Below are positions 33,488-42,723 of a stretch of 64,000 bases of DNA, one piece after another. How positions within the stretch are numbered: position 1 is the stretch's first letter; the number at the start of each line of letters is the position of its first letter. The DNA comes from Paenibacillus cellulositrophicus. Lineage in GTDB: Bacteria > Bacillota > Bacilli > Paenibacillales > Paenibacillaceae. Position numbers and translations under genes: made by a program. A model generated the notes under the pieces. That model was not told the origin of the DNA. It made no database searches and saw only the letters and a program-made list of their open reading frames with translations. The DNA lies in contig NZ_CP045295.1 in NCBI RefSeq assembly GCF_009363095.1, forward strand, positions 4,617,001-4,681,000, read 5' to 3'.

Positions 33488-34654
33488 ATGGGAAAATGGT
33501 ATGACGTCATTGTCGTAGGGGCGGGCTCGGTCGGCATGAGCACTGGGTATTACCTGGCCCGCCGCGGAGTGAAGACGCTGCTGATCGATGCGTTTGACCC
33601 GCCGCATCAGGAGGGGAGCCACCACGGGGAACCGCGCCTGATCCGGCACGCTTACAGCGGCGATCCGGTTTATACGGAAATGGCGATCCGCGCGCACCGA
33701 CTCTGGAACGAAGTCGAGGACTTGACCGAGACGAAGCTGCTCGTCCAGTCCGGCGTGCTGAACCTCGCCGACAGCGGCCTGTATTCCTACAGGGAACGGA
33801 TCGAACTGGCCAAGCGGCATGGTTTGCATCCCGAATGGCTGGATGCGGCGGAGATCCGCAGACGCTGGCCCGAGCTGCGCGTGCCGGATTCGTTCGAGGC
33901 GATGTATGAGCCGGCCGCCGGATATCTGCACAGCGAGCGCTGCGTCGGAGCTTACCGCAAGCTGGCCCTCTCCAAAGGCGCAGAGCTGCTGACTTACGCA
34001 AAGGTCCGGGGCATCGAAGCGCATCAGGACGGGGTCACGGTATCGACAAAGGAAGGCACTTACCATGCCTCGTTCGCGGTTCTGAGCGCCGGCGCCTGGT
34101 TCGGCACGCTGTCCCCGTTCGTTAACCTTCCGGTTCGAGCCGTCCGCAAAACGGTGGGCTGGTTCGAGACGAACACCCCTGCTTTCGATAACGGACGGTT
34201 CCCCGGGTTTACGCTGAATGCGCCGGAGGGCTCTTATTACGGCTTTCCTAGCATCGGCGGGGCCGGGCTCAAAATCGGCCGGCACGACACCGGGCATGCC
34301 TGGCAGCCGGGCGAGGAGCTGGCACCCTTTGGTTCGCTCCCCGAGGACGAAGGCGACTTGAGGCGCGCCTTGGATGCCTACATGCCGGGAGCTTCGGGCC
34401 GGTTGAAGCGGGGAGTGGTATGTAAATACGAAATGTCGCCCGACGAGGGCTTTATCATTGACCGGCATCCAGAGCACCCGCAAGTGTGGGCAGCGGGCGG
34501 ATTTTCGGGGCATGGCTTTAAATTTTCGAGCGCGGTCGGCAGCCTGCTGGCGGACCTGATCTTGGACGGCCGCAGTCCGCACAATATTGCGCCGTTCTCC
34601 CTGTCCCGGTTTCATCCATCGCCCGCCGACACGCCAATATCACCCGTATCCTAA
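33488..34654 (+). CDS. solA: N-methyl amino-acid oxidase (SolA/sarcosine oxidase-like)
   Basis: FAD-dependent amine oxidase of the monomeric sarcosine oxidase/N-methyltryptophan oxidase family. N-terminal dinucleotide loop GAGSVG at residues 11-16. The cysteine that binds FAD covalently in this family is present as C312 (in VCKYEMSPDE), followed by GFIIDRHP. 388 aa. Expected product: demethylated amine plus formaldehyde and peroxide. Not part of the B. subtilis ytm locus, so an addition here; the natural substrate in a sulfur operon is open. Confidence 0.88.
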   Translation: MGKWYDVIVVGAGSVGMSTGYYLARRGVKTLLIDAFDPPHQEGSHHGEPRLIRHAYSGDPVYTEMAIRAHRLWNEVEDLTETKLLVQSGVLNLADSGLYSYRERIELAKRHGLHPEWLDAAEIRRRWPELRVPDSFEAMYEPAAGYLHSERCVGAYRKLALSKGAELLTYAKVRGIEAHQDGVTVSTKEGTYHASFAVLSAGAWFGTLSPFVNLPVRAVRKTVGWFETNTPAFDNGRFPGFTLNAPEGSYYGFPSIGGAGLKIGRHDTGHAWQPGEELAPFGSLPEDEGDLRRALDAYMPGASGRLKRGVVCKYEMSPDEGFIIDRHPEHPQVWAAGGFSGHGFKFSSAVGSLLADLILDGRSPHNIAPFSLSRFHPSPADTPISPVS

Positions 34655-34675
34655 TCAGTTGGAAGGAGCGTTCAT

Positions 34676-35143
34676 ATGAGCGAGGTTCAAATTGACAAAT
34701 TCAGCGGCACACACCGTCAACTGCTCGCAGCCATCGAAGGTCTGAGCGAGGAGCAGCTGACCTGGAAGCGGGCGCCGGAAGTATGGAGCGTGCAGGAGGT
34801 CCTCTCGCACCTGACCGATCACAGCATCGTGACCTCATTTCGCATCCGCGACATTCTTGCGGGCACGGCAGCGCAGCTGCCAGCGTTCGAACAGGACGCC
34901 TGGGTCAGCGGCCAGCATGCCAATCAAGGCGGCACGCCGGACATCCTCGATGCTTTCCACGCGCTGCTCACGTATAACACGCTGCTGCTCCAGCGGCTTA
35001 CGCCCGAAGACCTGACGAAAACCGGCGTAAATCCTAGAGGTCAAACCGTCAGCGTCGCCGATCTGGTCAACGGATTTATCCGGCACGTGGAGAACCACTT
35101 GGGGCAAATCGAGCGCATTAAGCAGGCGGCAGCATTGGTCTAA
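34676..35143 (+). CDS. DinB-family protein, possible thiol S-transferase
   Basis: Four-helix DinB_2 fold with candidate metal-binding histidines H45/H49 (LSHLTDH) and H137/H141 (HVENHLGQI). This is the pattern seen in YfiT/BstA bacillithiol S-transferases. 155 aa. GGAAGGAG precedes the ATG. Placed within an organosulfur operon, a role in forming or cleaving a thiol conjugate is an inference; other DinB proteins have other roles. Confidence 0.8.
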   Translation: MSEVQIDKFSGTHRQLLAAIEGLSEEQLTWKRAPEVWSVQEVLSHLTDHSIVTSFRIRDILAGTAAQLPAFEQDAWVSGQHANQGGTPDILDAFHALLTYNTLLLQRLTPEDLTKTGVNPRGQTVSVADLVNGFIRHVENHLGQIERIKQAAALV

Positions 35144-35215
35144 GCCCTTTTCAGGCGGGAGGACTGAATTTTTATCCATAATAGAATCGCTTTTTAAATA
35201 AGGAGGATGGAAGAG

Positions 35216-36553
35216 ATGGCCAAGAAAAGACAATTGAAACTCGGCGCGCTGCTGCACGGTGTCGGAGGGGGAACCTCCATGTGGCGCCATCCGGATGCCC
35301 AGCCCGACGCCAGCGTCAATTTTGAGATTTACAAACGGTGGATCCAAAAAGCCGAGGAAGGGAAGATGGACCTCATCTTTATCGCGGACGGCTTGTATAT
35401 TAACGAAAAATCGATCCCGCATTTTCTGAACCGTTTTGAGCCGATCACGATTCTGAGCGCGCTCGCGTCCGTCAGCAAGAACATCGGGCTTGTCGGCACG
35501 TTATCCACCTCCTACAGCGAACCCTTTACCGTATCCCGCCAGTTCGCTTCGCTCGATATGATCAGTGGCGGGCGCGCCGGCTGGAACATCGTGACGTCCC
35601 CGCTGGAAGGGTCGGCACTGAACTACAGCAAGAAGGAGCATCCCGAACACGATAAGCGCTACCGGATCGCGACCGAATTTCTGGAAGTGGCCCGGGGGCT
35701 GTGGGATTCGTGGGAGGACGACGCGTTTGTGCGGAACAAGGAAACCGGGGTATTCTTCGATCCGGAGAAAATGCACACCTTGAACCATGAAGGCGAGTTT
35801 TTCTCGGTCAAAGGACCGCTGAACATCGCTCGCTCCAAGCAGGGGCAGCCGGTTATCTTTCAGGCGGGGTCGTCCGAGGTCGGCAAAAACTACGCTTCGA
35901 AGGAAGCGGACGCCGTCTTTACGGGGCACGAAACGCTGGCGGATGCGAAAGCCTTTTATCAGGATGTCAAAACCCGAGCCGCCTCTTTTGGACGCAATCC
36001 GGACGACGTGCTGATCTTCCCGGGCATCAGCCCGATTATCGGCAGCACACCGGAGGAAGCCGAGCGGAAATATCAGGAGGTTGCCAGCCTGGTGACGATC
36101 GAAAATGCGCTGAACTACCTCGGCCGGTTTTTCGAGCATCACGACTTTTCCCAGTATCCGCTTGACGAGCCGTTCCCGGATCTCGGCGATCTCGGCAAGA
36201 ACAGCTTCCAGAGCGGTACGGACAAAATCAAAAAGGATGCCAAGGAAAAAGGCCTGACGCTCCGGCAGGTGGCGCTGCAGTCGGCCACACCTCGCGGCAA
36301 TTTTATCGGAACCGCGGAGCAGGTTGCGGACCGAATTCAGGAGTGGTACGAGGAAGGCGGGGCCGATGGCTTCATGATTACGGCCGCCGTGCCGAAAGGG
36401 CTGGAGGAATTCGTGGACCAGGTGGTACCGATTCTGCAGGAACGCGGTATTTACCGGACCGAATACGAGAGCGACACACTGCGCGGCAATCTCGGGCTGG
36501 CGGTGCCGGAGAACCGGTATGCCGGAGCCAAGGCCGCGGCCGGACGTTCTTAA
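35216..36553 (+). CDS. NtaA/SnaA/DmoA-family FMN monooxygenase (CmoJ/YtnJ-like)
   Basis: Two-component LLM monooxygenase that needs FMNH2 from a separate reductase; related enzymes cleave C-S bonds (DmoA, CmoJ/YtnJ) or C-N bonds (NtaA). Marks: FIADGLYINEKSIPHFLNRFEP, GLVGTLSTSYSEPFTVSRQ and ISGGRAGWNIVTS. 445 aa from the ATG at 35216, chosen because AAGGAGG ends 9 bp upstream; an ATG immediately after the Shine-Dalgarno at 35207 is too close. Tandem paralogue of the gene at 38691. Confidence 0.9.
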   Translation: MAKKRQLKLGALLHGVGGGTSMWRHPDAQPDASVNFEIYKRWIQKAEEGKMDLIFIADGLYINEKSIPHFLNRFEPITILSALASVSKNIGLVGTLSTSYSEPFTVSRQFASLDMISGGRAGWNIVTSPLEGSALNYSKKEHPEHDKRYRIATEFLEVARGLWDSWEDDAFVRNKETGVFFDPEKMHTLNHEGEFFSVKGPLNIARSKQGQPVIFQAGSSEVGKNYASKEADAVFTGHETLADAKAFYQDVKTRAASFGRNPDDVLIFPGISPIIGSTPEEAERKYQEVASLVTIENALNYLGRFFEHHDFSQYPLDEPFPDLGDLGKNSFQSGTDKIKKDAKEKGLTLRQVALQSATPRGNFIGTAEQVADRIQEWYEEGGADGFMITAAVPKGLEEFVDQVVPILQERGIYRTEYESDTLRGNLGLAVPENRYAGAKAAAGRS

Positions 36554-36564
36554 AGGAGCGGACG

Positions 36565-37803
36565 ATGATCGGGCTGACACAGGCGGATGAACTGATGGAA
36601 TTTGCCGGAGGGCTCCGCGAGGAGCTCGTCCGGATTCGCCGGGACCTGCACCGCCATCCTGAGCTGCTGTACGATGTGGCCCGCACCTCGGGCATCGTGG
36701 CCGGCCTGCTGGAATCCTGGGGGATCGAGGTCAGGCGCGGCGTCGGCAAGCACTTTGGCATGGGGGTCGTCGGAACGCTGCACGGTACCAGCGGCAGCGG
36801 CCCGACCCTGCTGCTTCGCGCCGACATGGATGCCCTTCCGATCCAAGAAGAGAATGAAGCCGAGTACCGCTCGATCCATGAAGGCGTCATGCATGCCTGC
36901 GGCCATGACGCCCACACAGCGATGCTGCTCGGCGCGGCACGGACGCTGGCGGCGCACCGCCACCGGATCCGGGGCACGATCCGGTTCGTGTTTCAGCCAG
37001 CGGAGGAAGGCGCGCTGCGAAGCCCGCTGGACGGGCGGCTGCTGTCGGGCGGCCGCGACATGATCGAGGACGGTGTGCTGGACGGCGTCGACCAATGCTT
37101 CGCGCTGCATGTCATGCCGGAGCTGCCCGTCGGCACACTGGGCGTGCATCCGCGCGAAGCAATGGCGGCTTCCAGCCATTTTACCGTCCGGTTTCAGGGC
37201 GCGTCCGGGCATCACAGCGCCCCGCACCAGGCGGTGGACGCGCTGCAGATGGCGGCGCGGTTCGTCACCGAGGTGAACGGTCTGATGGCGAACCGGGTCA
37301 ATCCCGCGGAAGCGGCCGTTCTCGCCTTCGGCACGCTGCATGCCGGGTCGGCCGTGAACGTCATTGCAGCTGACAGCGAGCTGAGGGGGACCTTCCGGGC
37401 CTTCCGGAAGGAAACCGTTGCGGCGATCACGGAAGGGCTTCGGCGTCTGGCCGCCACCATCGCGGAAGCGGCCGGCGGAAGTTACGCCATGGAGCTGCGC
37501 GAAGGCATCGCCGTCGTGAATGACGGGGCCGCCGTCCGGCGGATCATGGCTGCGGCGCGGCAGGTGCTCGGCGAGGAGCAGGTGAGCTACCTCGATCCGC
37601 CCAGCCTGGCCGGCGAAGATTTCGGCTGGTACCTGGACCGCGTTCCCGGCGCTTTTGCCTTTATCGGCTGCGGGAACAAGGGAGCGGGAATCGTGCATGC
37701 GATCCACCAGCCCCGGTTTGACCTCGACGAGGATGTGCTGGTGCACGGGGTCCGGATATTTGTGAAGTTGGCAGTCTCAACCCCATCCCATGAGGAGGAA
37801 TGA
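36565..37803 (+). CDS. M20-family amidohydrolase, second copy
   Basis: Second M20D deacylase of the cluster, 412 aa, with HACGHDAHT as zinc site and AGEDFGWY near the end. Clearly different in sequence from the one at 32307 (for example, it carries the RSPLDGRLLSGG insert), so the two likely accept different N-acyl or S-substituted substrates. AAAGGAG is 7 bp before the ATG. The TGA overlaps the first ATG of the following FMN reductase region. Confidence 0.9.
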   Translation: MIGLTQADELMEFAGGLREELVRIRRDLHRHPELLYDVARTSGIVAGLLESWGIEVRRGVGKHFGMGVVGTLHGTSGSGPTLLLRADMDALPIQEENEAEYRSIHEGVMHACGHDAHTAMLLGAARTLAAHRHRIRGTIRFVFQPAEEGALRSPLDGRLLSGGRDMIEDGVLDGVDQCFALHVMPELPVGTLGVHPREAMAASSHFTVRFQGASGHHSAPHQAVDALQMAARFVTEVNGLMANRVNPAEAAVLAFGTLHAGSAVNVIAADSELRGTFRAFRKETVAAITEGLRRLAATIAEAAGGSYAMELREGIAVVNDGAAVRRIMAAARQVLGEEQVSYLDPPSLAGEDFGWYLDRVPGAFAFIGCGNKGAGIVHAIHQPRFDLDEDVLVHGVRIFVKLAVSTPSHEEE

Positions 37804-37805
37804 TG

Positions 37806-38372
37806 ATGACGAAAATAGCATTTATTGTGGGGAGCCCGACGCATGGGTCCCGCCTGTTCGCTTTGACCCAGTTTTTCGAGGACCGGCTGGCGCTGGCCGG
37901 ATACGGGATCGATTTCATCTCGGCGGCGGATTTGCCGGCAGAGGATTTGCTCCGCGCAGATTTCAACAGTCCGGTGATCCGGCAGGTGATTGCGGCCGTG
38001 GAAGAAGCGGACGCAGTCATTATCGCGAGCCCGGTATATAAAGCTTCCTACTCGGGGGCGCTGAAGACGATTCTGGACGTCATCCCGCAGAAAGGCCTGC
38101 AGGGCAAACTGGTGCTGCCGCTGTTTATCGGGGGCACGATCGCCCATCTTCTGGCCGTGGATTATGCCCTGAAGCCGGTGGTAGCCGCACTGGGAGGCAC
38201 GCATATTCTTGGCGGTGTATTCGCCGTAGACGGATGGATCACGCGCCTGGAGAACGGCGGTTTCGAGATCAAGGAAGAGCTGAGAGATCGCCTGGAATCC
38301 GCTTTAACTGAGCTTCGCAGCGAGCTTACCCGTTACGCCGTATTAACGCCGGCTGAAGAGCAGGCAGTCTGA
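37806..38372 (+). CDS. NAD(P)H-dependent FMN reductase (SsuE/MsuE-like)
   Basis: Flavodoxin-like reductase that supplies FMNH2 to the LLM monooxygenases. Starts with FIVGSPTHGSRLFAL (phosphate/FMN loop), then ASPVYKASYSGALKTILDVIPQKGL, the family hallmark, and the LFIGGTIAHLLAVDYALKPV stretch of SsuE. Three ATGs at 37800, 37803 and 37806 are in frame; AGGAGG ends at 37798, so the last has best spacing. About 188 aa. Supports the two-component reading of its neighbours. Confidence 0.9.
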   Translation: MTKIAFIVGSPTHGSRLFALTQFFEDRLALAGYGIDFISAADLPAEDLLRADFNSPVIRQVIAAVEEADAVIIASPVYKASYSGALKTILDVIPQKGLQGKLVLPLFIGGTIAHLLAVDYALKPVVAALGGTHILGGVFAVDGWITRLENGGFEIKEELRDRLESALTELRSELTRYAVLTPAEEQAV

Positions 38373-38424
38373 CCTCTATTTCATACTCCCTGTACTCCAC
38401 ATATAATACAGAGCTGTCCGAAAC

Positions 38425-38467
38425 AACCCTGAGAACCGCGGTCCGCTAAGCACGGATCGGGGTTTTT
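38425..38467 (+). terminator. Terminator-like hairpin after the FMN reductase
   Basis: AACCC pairs with GGGTT and encloses TCCG/CGGA, followed by TTTTT; imperfect, but it is the only candidate in the 318-bp gap. Confidence 0.4.
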
Positions 38468-38590
38468 CACATACCCGGAAAAGCCCGCAGTGTAAAGCCT
38501 TATAGAGAATGGAAAAGCCTGAATAGAAGATTTTAATACGGTATTGTAGCCCGAAAGGCATAGATGGTACAGTATCAGCAATAATCCCGA

Positions 38591-38607
38591 CTATACTCAT
38601 TGGAAAA
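38591..38607. promoter_or_regulatory. CymR-like box C
   Basis: CTATACTCATTGGAAAA, containing a TATACT that could be the -10 of the next unit. 84 bp before the start codon at 38691. Confidence 0.5.
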
Positions 38608-38690
38608 ATAATATTGAAACCGTCGAGGGTCATCTTTGGAGTCATTTTAAGCATCAACTCAAATTTATAAAAAGATGGAGTGAGTGAACT

Positions 38691-40019
38691 ATGGGCAAAA
38701 ACAGACAGCTTCGACTGGGGGCCACCATACACGGCGTGGGCAGCAGCCACACCGCCTGGAGACATCCGCAAATTCCTTCGGATGCGAGCGTAAACATTTC
38801 GTTCTATACACAGCAGGCACAGAAGGCGGAAGAGGGCAAGTTCGATTTTGTTTTCATTGCCGACGGCCTGTATATCAACGAAAAGTCGATTCCGCACTTT
38901 CTGAACCGGTTTGAGCCGATTACGATCTTGTCCGCGCTCGGCGCAGCCACTTCCCGGATCGGGCTTGTCGGCACGCTGTCGACCTCTTACAGTGAGCCGT
39001 TTACGGTCGCCAGGCAGTTCGCCTCCATCGACCACATCAGCGGCGGGCGCGCGGGATGGAACGTGGTAACTTCACCACTGGAAGGGACCGCGCTGAATTT
39101 CGGCGGCCGGCCGCATCCGGCCCATTCCGAGCGGTACCGGATCGCGGAAGAGTATCTTGAGGTGGTCAAAGGGCTGTGGGACTCTTGGGAAGACGATGCC
39201 TTTGTGCGGGATAAGGAGAGCGGGGTGTTCTTCGATCCGGACAAATTGCACCGGCTGAACCATGAAGGGGAGTTCTTCTCTGTGCAGGGGCCGCTGAACA
39301 TTGCGCGCTCCCGGCAGGGGCAGCCGGTCGTGTTCCAGGCGGGCTCCTCGGACAGCGGCCGCAGCCTGGCGGCGAAAACGGCGGACGCCGTGTTCACCGG
39401 CCCGGAGACGATCGAGGAGGCCAAGGCCTTTTACCGGGACGTGAAGCAACGGGCAGCCGCACTCGGGCGCGCTCCGGAGGAAATTCTGATCTTTCCGGGC
39501 ATCGGGCCGATCGTGGGCCGCACGGAAGAGGAAGCCGAGCGCAAATACCAGGAAATCGCCGGGTTGGTGACGATTGAGAAGGCTTTGGAATACCTTGGAC
39601 GCTACTTCGAGCACCATGACTTTTCCCAATACCCGCTGGATGAGCCGTTTCCCGACCTGGGTGACTTTGGCTCGAACAGCTTCCGCAGCACGACCGACCG
39701 TATCAAGAGACGCGCCAAAGAGGAGAACTTGACGCTGCGTGAAATAGCGCTGCAGGAAGCGACGCCGCGGACGGTGTTTATCGGGACGCCGGAGAAGGTG
39801 GCGGATTTGGTGCAGCAGTGGTTTGAGGAAGAGGCCGCCGACGGCTTCATTATCGGATCGGGCGTGCCGGGCGGATTGGACGATTTCGTCGAGCTGGTGG
39901 TCCCGATTCTGCGCGAGCGGGGGTTGTTCCGCACGGAATACGAGGGAGATACGCTGCGGGGAAATCTGGGCCTGCCGGTGCCGGAGAACCGCTATACAAA
40001 GCAAAAAGCGCTGTCCTAA
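38691..40019 (+). CDS. NtaA/SnaA/DmoA-family FMN monooxygenase, second copy
   Basis: 442-aa paralogue of the enzyme at 35216; both share FIADGLYINEKSIPHFLNRF, GLVGTLSTSYSEPFTV and the WDSWEDDAFVR region nearly unchanged. First gene of a separate unit with its own promoter region and CymR-like box. It precedes a peptide-type importer, so its substrate may enter as a thiol conjugate or peptide. Needs an FMN reductase in trans, available from 37806. Confidence 0.9.
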   Translation: MGKNRQLRLGATIHGVGSSHTAWRHPQIPSDASVNISFYTQQAQKAEEGKFDFVFIADGLYINEKSIPHFLNRFEPITILSALGAATSRIGLVGTLSTSYSEPFTVARQFASIDHISGGRAGWNVVTSPLEGTALNFGGRPHPAHSERYRIAEEYLEVVKGLWDSWEDDAFVRDKESGVFFDPDKLHRLNHEGEFFSVQGPLNIARSRQGQPVVFQAGSSDSGRSLAAKTADAVFTGPETIEEAKAFYRDVKQRAAALGRAPEEILIFPGIGPIVGRTEEEAERKYQEIAGLVTIEKALEYLGRYFEHHDFSQYPLDEPFPDLGDFGSNSFRSTTDRIKRRAKEENLTLREIALQEATPRTVFIGTPEKVADLVQQWFEEEAADGFIIGSGVPGGLDDFVELVVPILRERGLFRTEYEGDTLRGNLGLPVPENRYTKQKALS

Positions 40020-40102
40020 ACGGGACGGGGGCTCTGCCAATCTGCGGAGTCCCTGCACCCTGCATGCAAACGATATTTGGATCTGAAGGGAGTCTGAGAG
40101 AG

Positions 40103-41758
40103 ATGAAGTTTTATTCGAAAAACAGGCGTAAATCGGCAGCCGCCGCTCTGCTGGTCATGGTTATGCTGCTGTCCGCTTGCGGAGGCAAGCAGACGGCCTC
40201 CCAAGGGCAGACGGATAGCGGGGCGGCACCGGCCGTACAGGGAGCATCCGCCAAGGGCGGGGAGCTCACCTACGCTCTGGCGACGTCGCCGGATACACTG
40301 GACCCGCACCGCAGCGGCCTGGCCGTCGCGGTCCGTGTCATCCGCACCATCTACGACAGCCTGGTCGTTCAGCTGCCGGACAATACGATCAAGCCGTGGC
40401 TGGCGACGGAATGGACCATTTCAGACGATGGGCTGAGCTACACGTTTAAGCTGCGGAAGGACGTCAAGTTCCAGGACGGAACGCCGTTTAACGCCGAGGC
40501 GGTCAAGTTCAACTTCGACCGGATTCTGGACCCCGCCACCAAGGCGGCGAATGCGGCCGCCCTGCTTCAGCCCTACAAGTCTTCCGAGGTCATCGACGAG
40601 TACACGATCAAGCTGAATTTGTCGACGCCCTCACGGGCTTTTCTGGGCAACCTGAGCCAGGCGCTGCTTGGCATTGTGTCGCCGACTGCAGCCAAGCAAT
40701 ACGGGGATCAGCTTGGGCAGCATCCGGTAGGCACGGGGCCGTTCAAATTCGTCAAGTGGGATGAGAATGCCGACATCAAGGTCGAGCGCAATCCGGACTA
40801 CGCTTGGGCGCCGGAGATCGTGACCAATACAGGGGCGCCTTACCTGGACAGCATCGATTTTAAAATCGTACCCGAAGAGGCCACCCGGATCGGCAGCGTA
40901 CAGAGCAAGCAGGTGCTGGCCGCCGAGACGGTGCCGCCTCAGAACATCCTGACCTTGAAAAAGGATCCGAATTTCCAGCTGCTGCAGGCAAATACGCTCG
41001 GCCTGCCGTACACGCTGTTCTTCAACCAGGAGCGCGCGCCGTGGAACGAGCTGAAGGCAAGGCAGGCGGTGCAGCTGGCCGTGGACGTGGACGCCATCGT
41101 CAAAACGCTGTACTTGGGCACGTACGAGCGGGCCTGGTCCCCGCTGACCCCGGGCACCTTCGGTTATGACCCGTCGCTGGAAAACTCGGTCAAACCGGAT
41201 ATCGCCAAAGCCAATCAGCTGCTTGACGATCTGGGATGGGTTAAGGGAGCGGACGGCGTCCGGACCAAGGACGGGAAGAAACTGACCTTGCACTACGTCG
41301 ACGGCACGCCAAACCGGGAGAAACGCAACGACATCGCGGTCATGGTGCAGCAGCAGCTGAAGCAGATCGGCGTGGACGTTGAGGTCGAGATCACGAAGGA
41401 TGTCCGCACTGTGGTCTACACCAACGGAAACTATGATTTGTACGGCAACAGCCAGGTCAACTCCGATCCGAATGCGCTGTACTCCTTCTACCATTCCTAT
41501 GATCCAAAGAGCCGGCCGACACTGCCGAGACTCGCCAGTCCGGAAGTCGACAAGTGGCTGGAAGAGGGACGGGTCGAGAAGGACGATGCCAAGCGCGAGG
41601 AGCTGTACCAAAAAATTCAGCATTATATCATCGACAACGCGGTCATTCTGCCGATTTACGTCTTCCCGTATACGGTGGCCGCTTCCAAATCGGTACAGGG
41701 ACTTACCTTTGATTCCCTCGGGTATCCGCTGTTCAACGACGTATCTTTGCAAAAATAG
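40103..41758 (+). CDS. Peptide/glutathione-type ABC substrate-binding lipoprotein
   Basis: SBP_bac_5 (DppA/GsiB) family receptor. Signal peptide ending in the lipobox LLSAC with lipidated Cys26 from the ATG at 40103; AAGGGAG lies about 11 bp upstream. Contains GGELTYALATSPDTLDPHRS and FKLRKDVKFQDGTPFNAEAVKF, both family marks. 551 aa. With two permeases and a fused double ATPase it has the gsiB-C-D-A composition of the E. coli glutathione importer, though glutathione as substrate is only inferred. Confidence 0.9.
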   Translation: MKFYSKNRRKSAAAALLVMVMLLSACGGKQTASQGQTDSGAAPAVQGASAKGGELTYALATSPDTLDPHRSGLAVAVRVIRTIYDSLVVQLPDNTIKPWLATEWTISDDGLSYTFKLRKDVKFQDGTPFNAEAVKFNFDRILDPATKAANAAALLQPYKSSEVIDEYTIKLNLSTPSRAFLGNLSQALLGIVSPTAAKQYGDQLGQHPVGTGPFKFVKWDENADIKVERNPDYAWAPEIVTNTGAPYLDSIDFKIVPEEATRIGSVQSKQVLAAETVPPQNILTLKKDPNFQLLQANTLGLPYTLFFNQERAPWNELKARQAVQLAVDVDAIVKTLYLGTYERAWSPLTPGTFGYDPSLENSVKPDIAKANQLLDDLGWVKGADGVRTKDGKKLTLHYVDGTPNREKRNDIAVMVQQQLKQIGVDVEVEITKDVRTVVYTNGNYDLYGNSQVNSDPNALYSFYHSYDPKSRPTLPRLASPEVDKWLEEGRVEKDDAKREELYQKIQHYIIDNAVILPIYVFPYTVAASKSVQGLTFDSLGYPLFNDVSLQK

Positions 41759-41777
41759 AAAGGAGGCTTGAGGCGGC

Positions 41778-42704
41778 ATGCTGTGGATGGTAACCCGGCG
41801 CCTTGTAACGTCGCTCCTCGTCATTATCGGCTCGCTCGTTTTGGTGTTCACGATCCTCTACGTTCTTCCCGGGGATCCGACCGACAACATGGTCGATCCC
41901 TCGATGGCGACGCCGGAGGTCATTGCGAACTTAAGGCATCAGCTGGGTGTGGACCAGCCGTTTCACATCCAGCTGCTCCATTATTTCGGGAGCATCCTGC
42001 AGGGGGATTTCGGCAAATCCCTGCTGAATTCCGATCCGGTGCTGCCCAAAATCGCCGAGAGCTTCCCCGCCACCTTGGCCCTGACCGGAGCCAGCGTGCT
42101 GGTATCCGTGACCGTGGGTCTGCTGCTTGGCGTCCTGTCGGCCATTCACCGGAACGGGGCGATTGACATCATCGCCCGCGTCATCGGGCTGTTCGGCATC
42201 TCCATGCCAACCTTCTGGTCGGGCATCCTGCTCATTCTGATTTTCTCCATTACGCTGGGCTGGTTTCCGGCGATGGGATCGGACGGGTGGCAAACGCTGG
42301 TTCTGCCCGCACTGGCGCTTGGCACGGTCGGGAGCGGCTTTATTATCCGGATGGTCCGCAACAGCATGCTGGAGGTCATCAGCGAACAGTTCATCGTGAC
42401 GCTTCGTTCCAAAGGACTGGCGGAGCGGGCGGTCATGTACCGTCACGCGCTGCGCAATGCGCTGATACCGGCCGTCACGATGACGGGCATGCTGATCGGT
42501 GACATGCTGGCCGGCACGGTTGTCGTCGAGACGGTGTTTTCCCGCCAGGGCATCGGCCGGATCATTTCGGACGCGATCATGGCCAAGGATCTCCCGGTTG
42601 TCCAGGGCGTCATTTTGTTCTCAGCCATCATCTATACGCTGGTTAACCTGCTGGTGGATCTGTCCTATACGCTGATCGATCCGCGCGTGAGACGTTCAAC
42701 ATAA
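41778..42704 (+). CDS. Peptide ABC transporter permease (DppB/GsiC-like)
   Basis: Six-helix BPD permease, 308 aa, starting with MLWMVTRRLVTSLLVIIGSLVLVF and containing VLPGDPTDNM, LGVDQPFHIQ and the EAA-type loop RSKGLAERAVMYRHALRNALIP. AAAGGAGG before the ATG. Second gene of the importer, 19 bp after the binding protein. Confidence 0.92.
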   Translation: MLWMVTRRLVTSLLVIIGSLVLVFTILYVLPGDPTDNMVDPSMATPEVIANLRHQLGVDQPFHIQLLHYFGSILQGDFGKSLLNSDPVLPKIAESFPATLALTGASVLVSVTVGLLLGVLSAIHRNGAIDIIARVIGLFGISMPTFWSGILLILIFSITLGWFPAMGSDGWQTLVLPALALGTVGSGFIIRMVRNSMLEVISEQFIVTLRSKGLAERAVMYRHALRNALIPAVTMTGMLIGDMLAGTVVVETVFSRQGIGRIISDAIMAKDLPVVQGVILFSAIIYTLVNLLVDLSYTLIDPRVRRST

Positions 42705-42723
42705 ACCTTAGGAGGGAGCAGTT

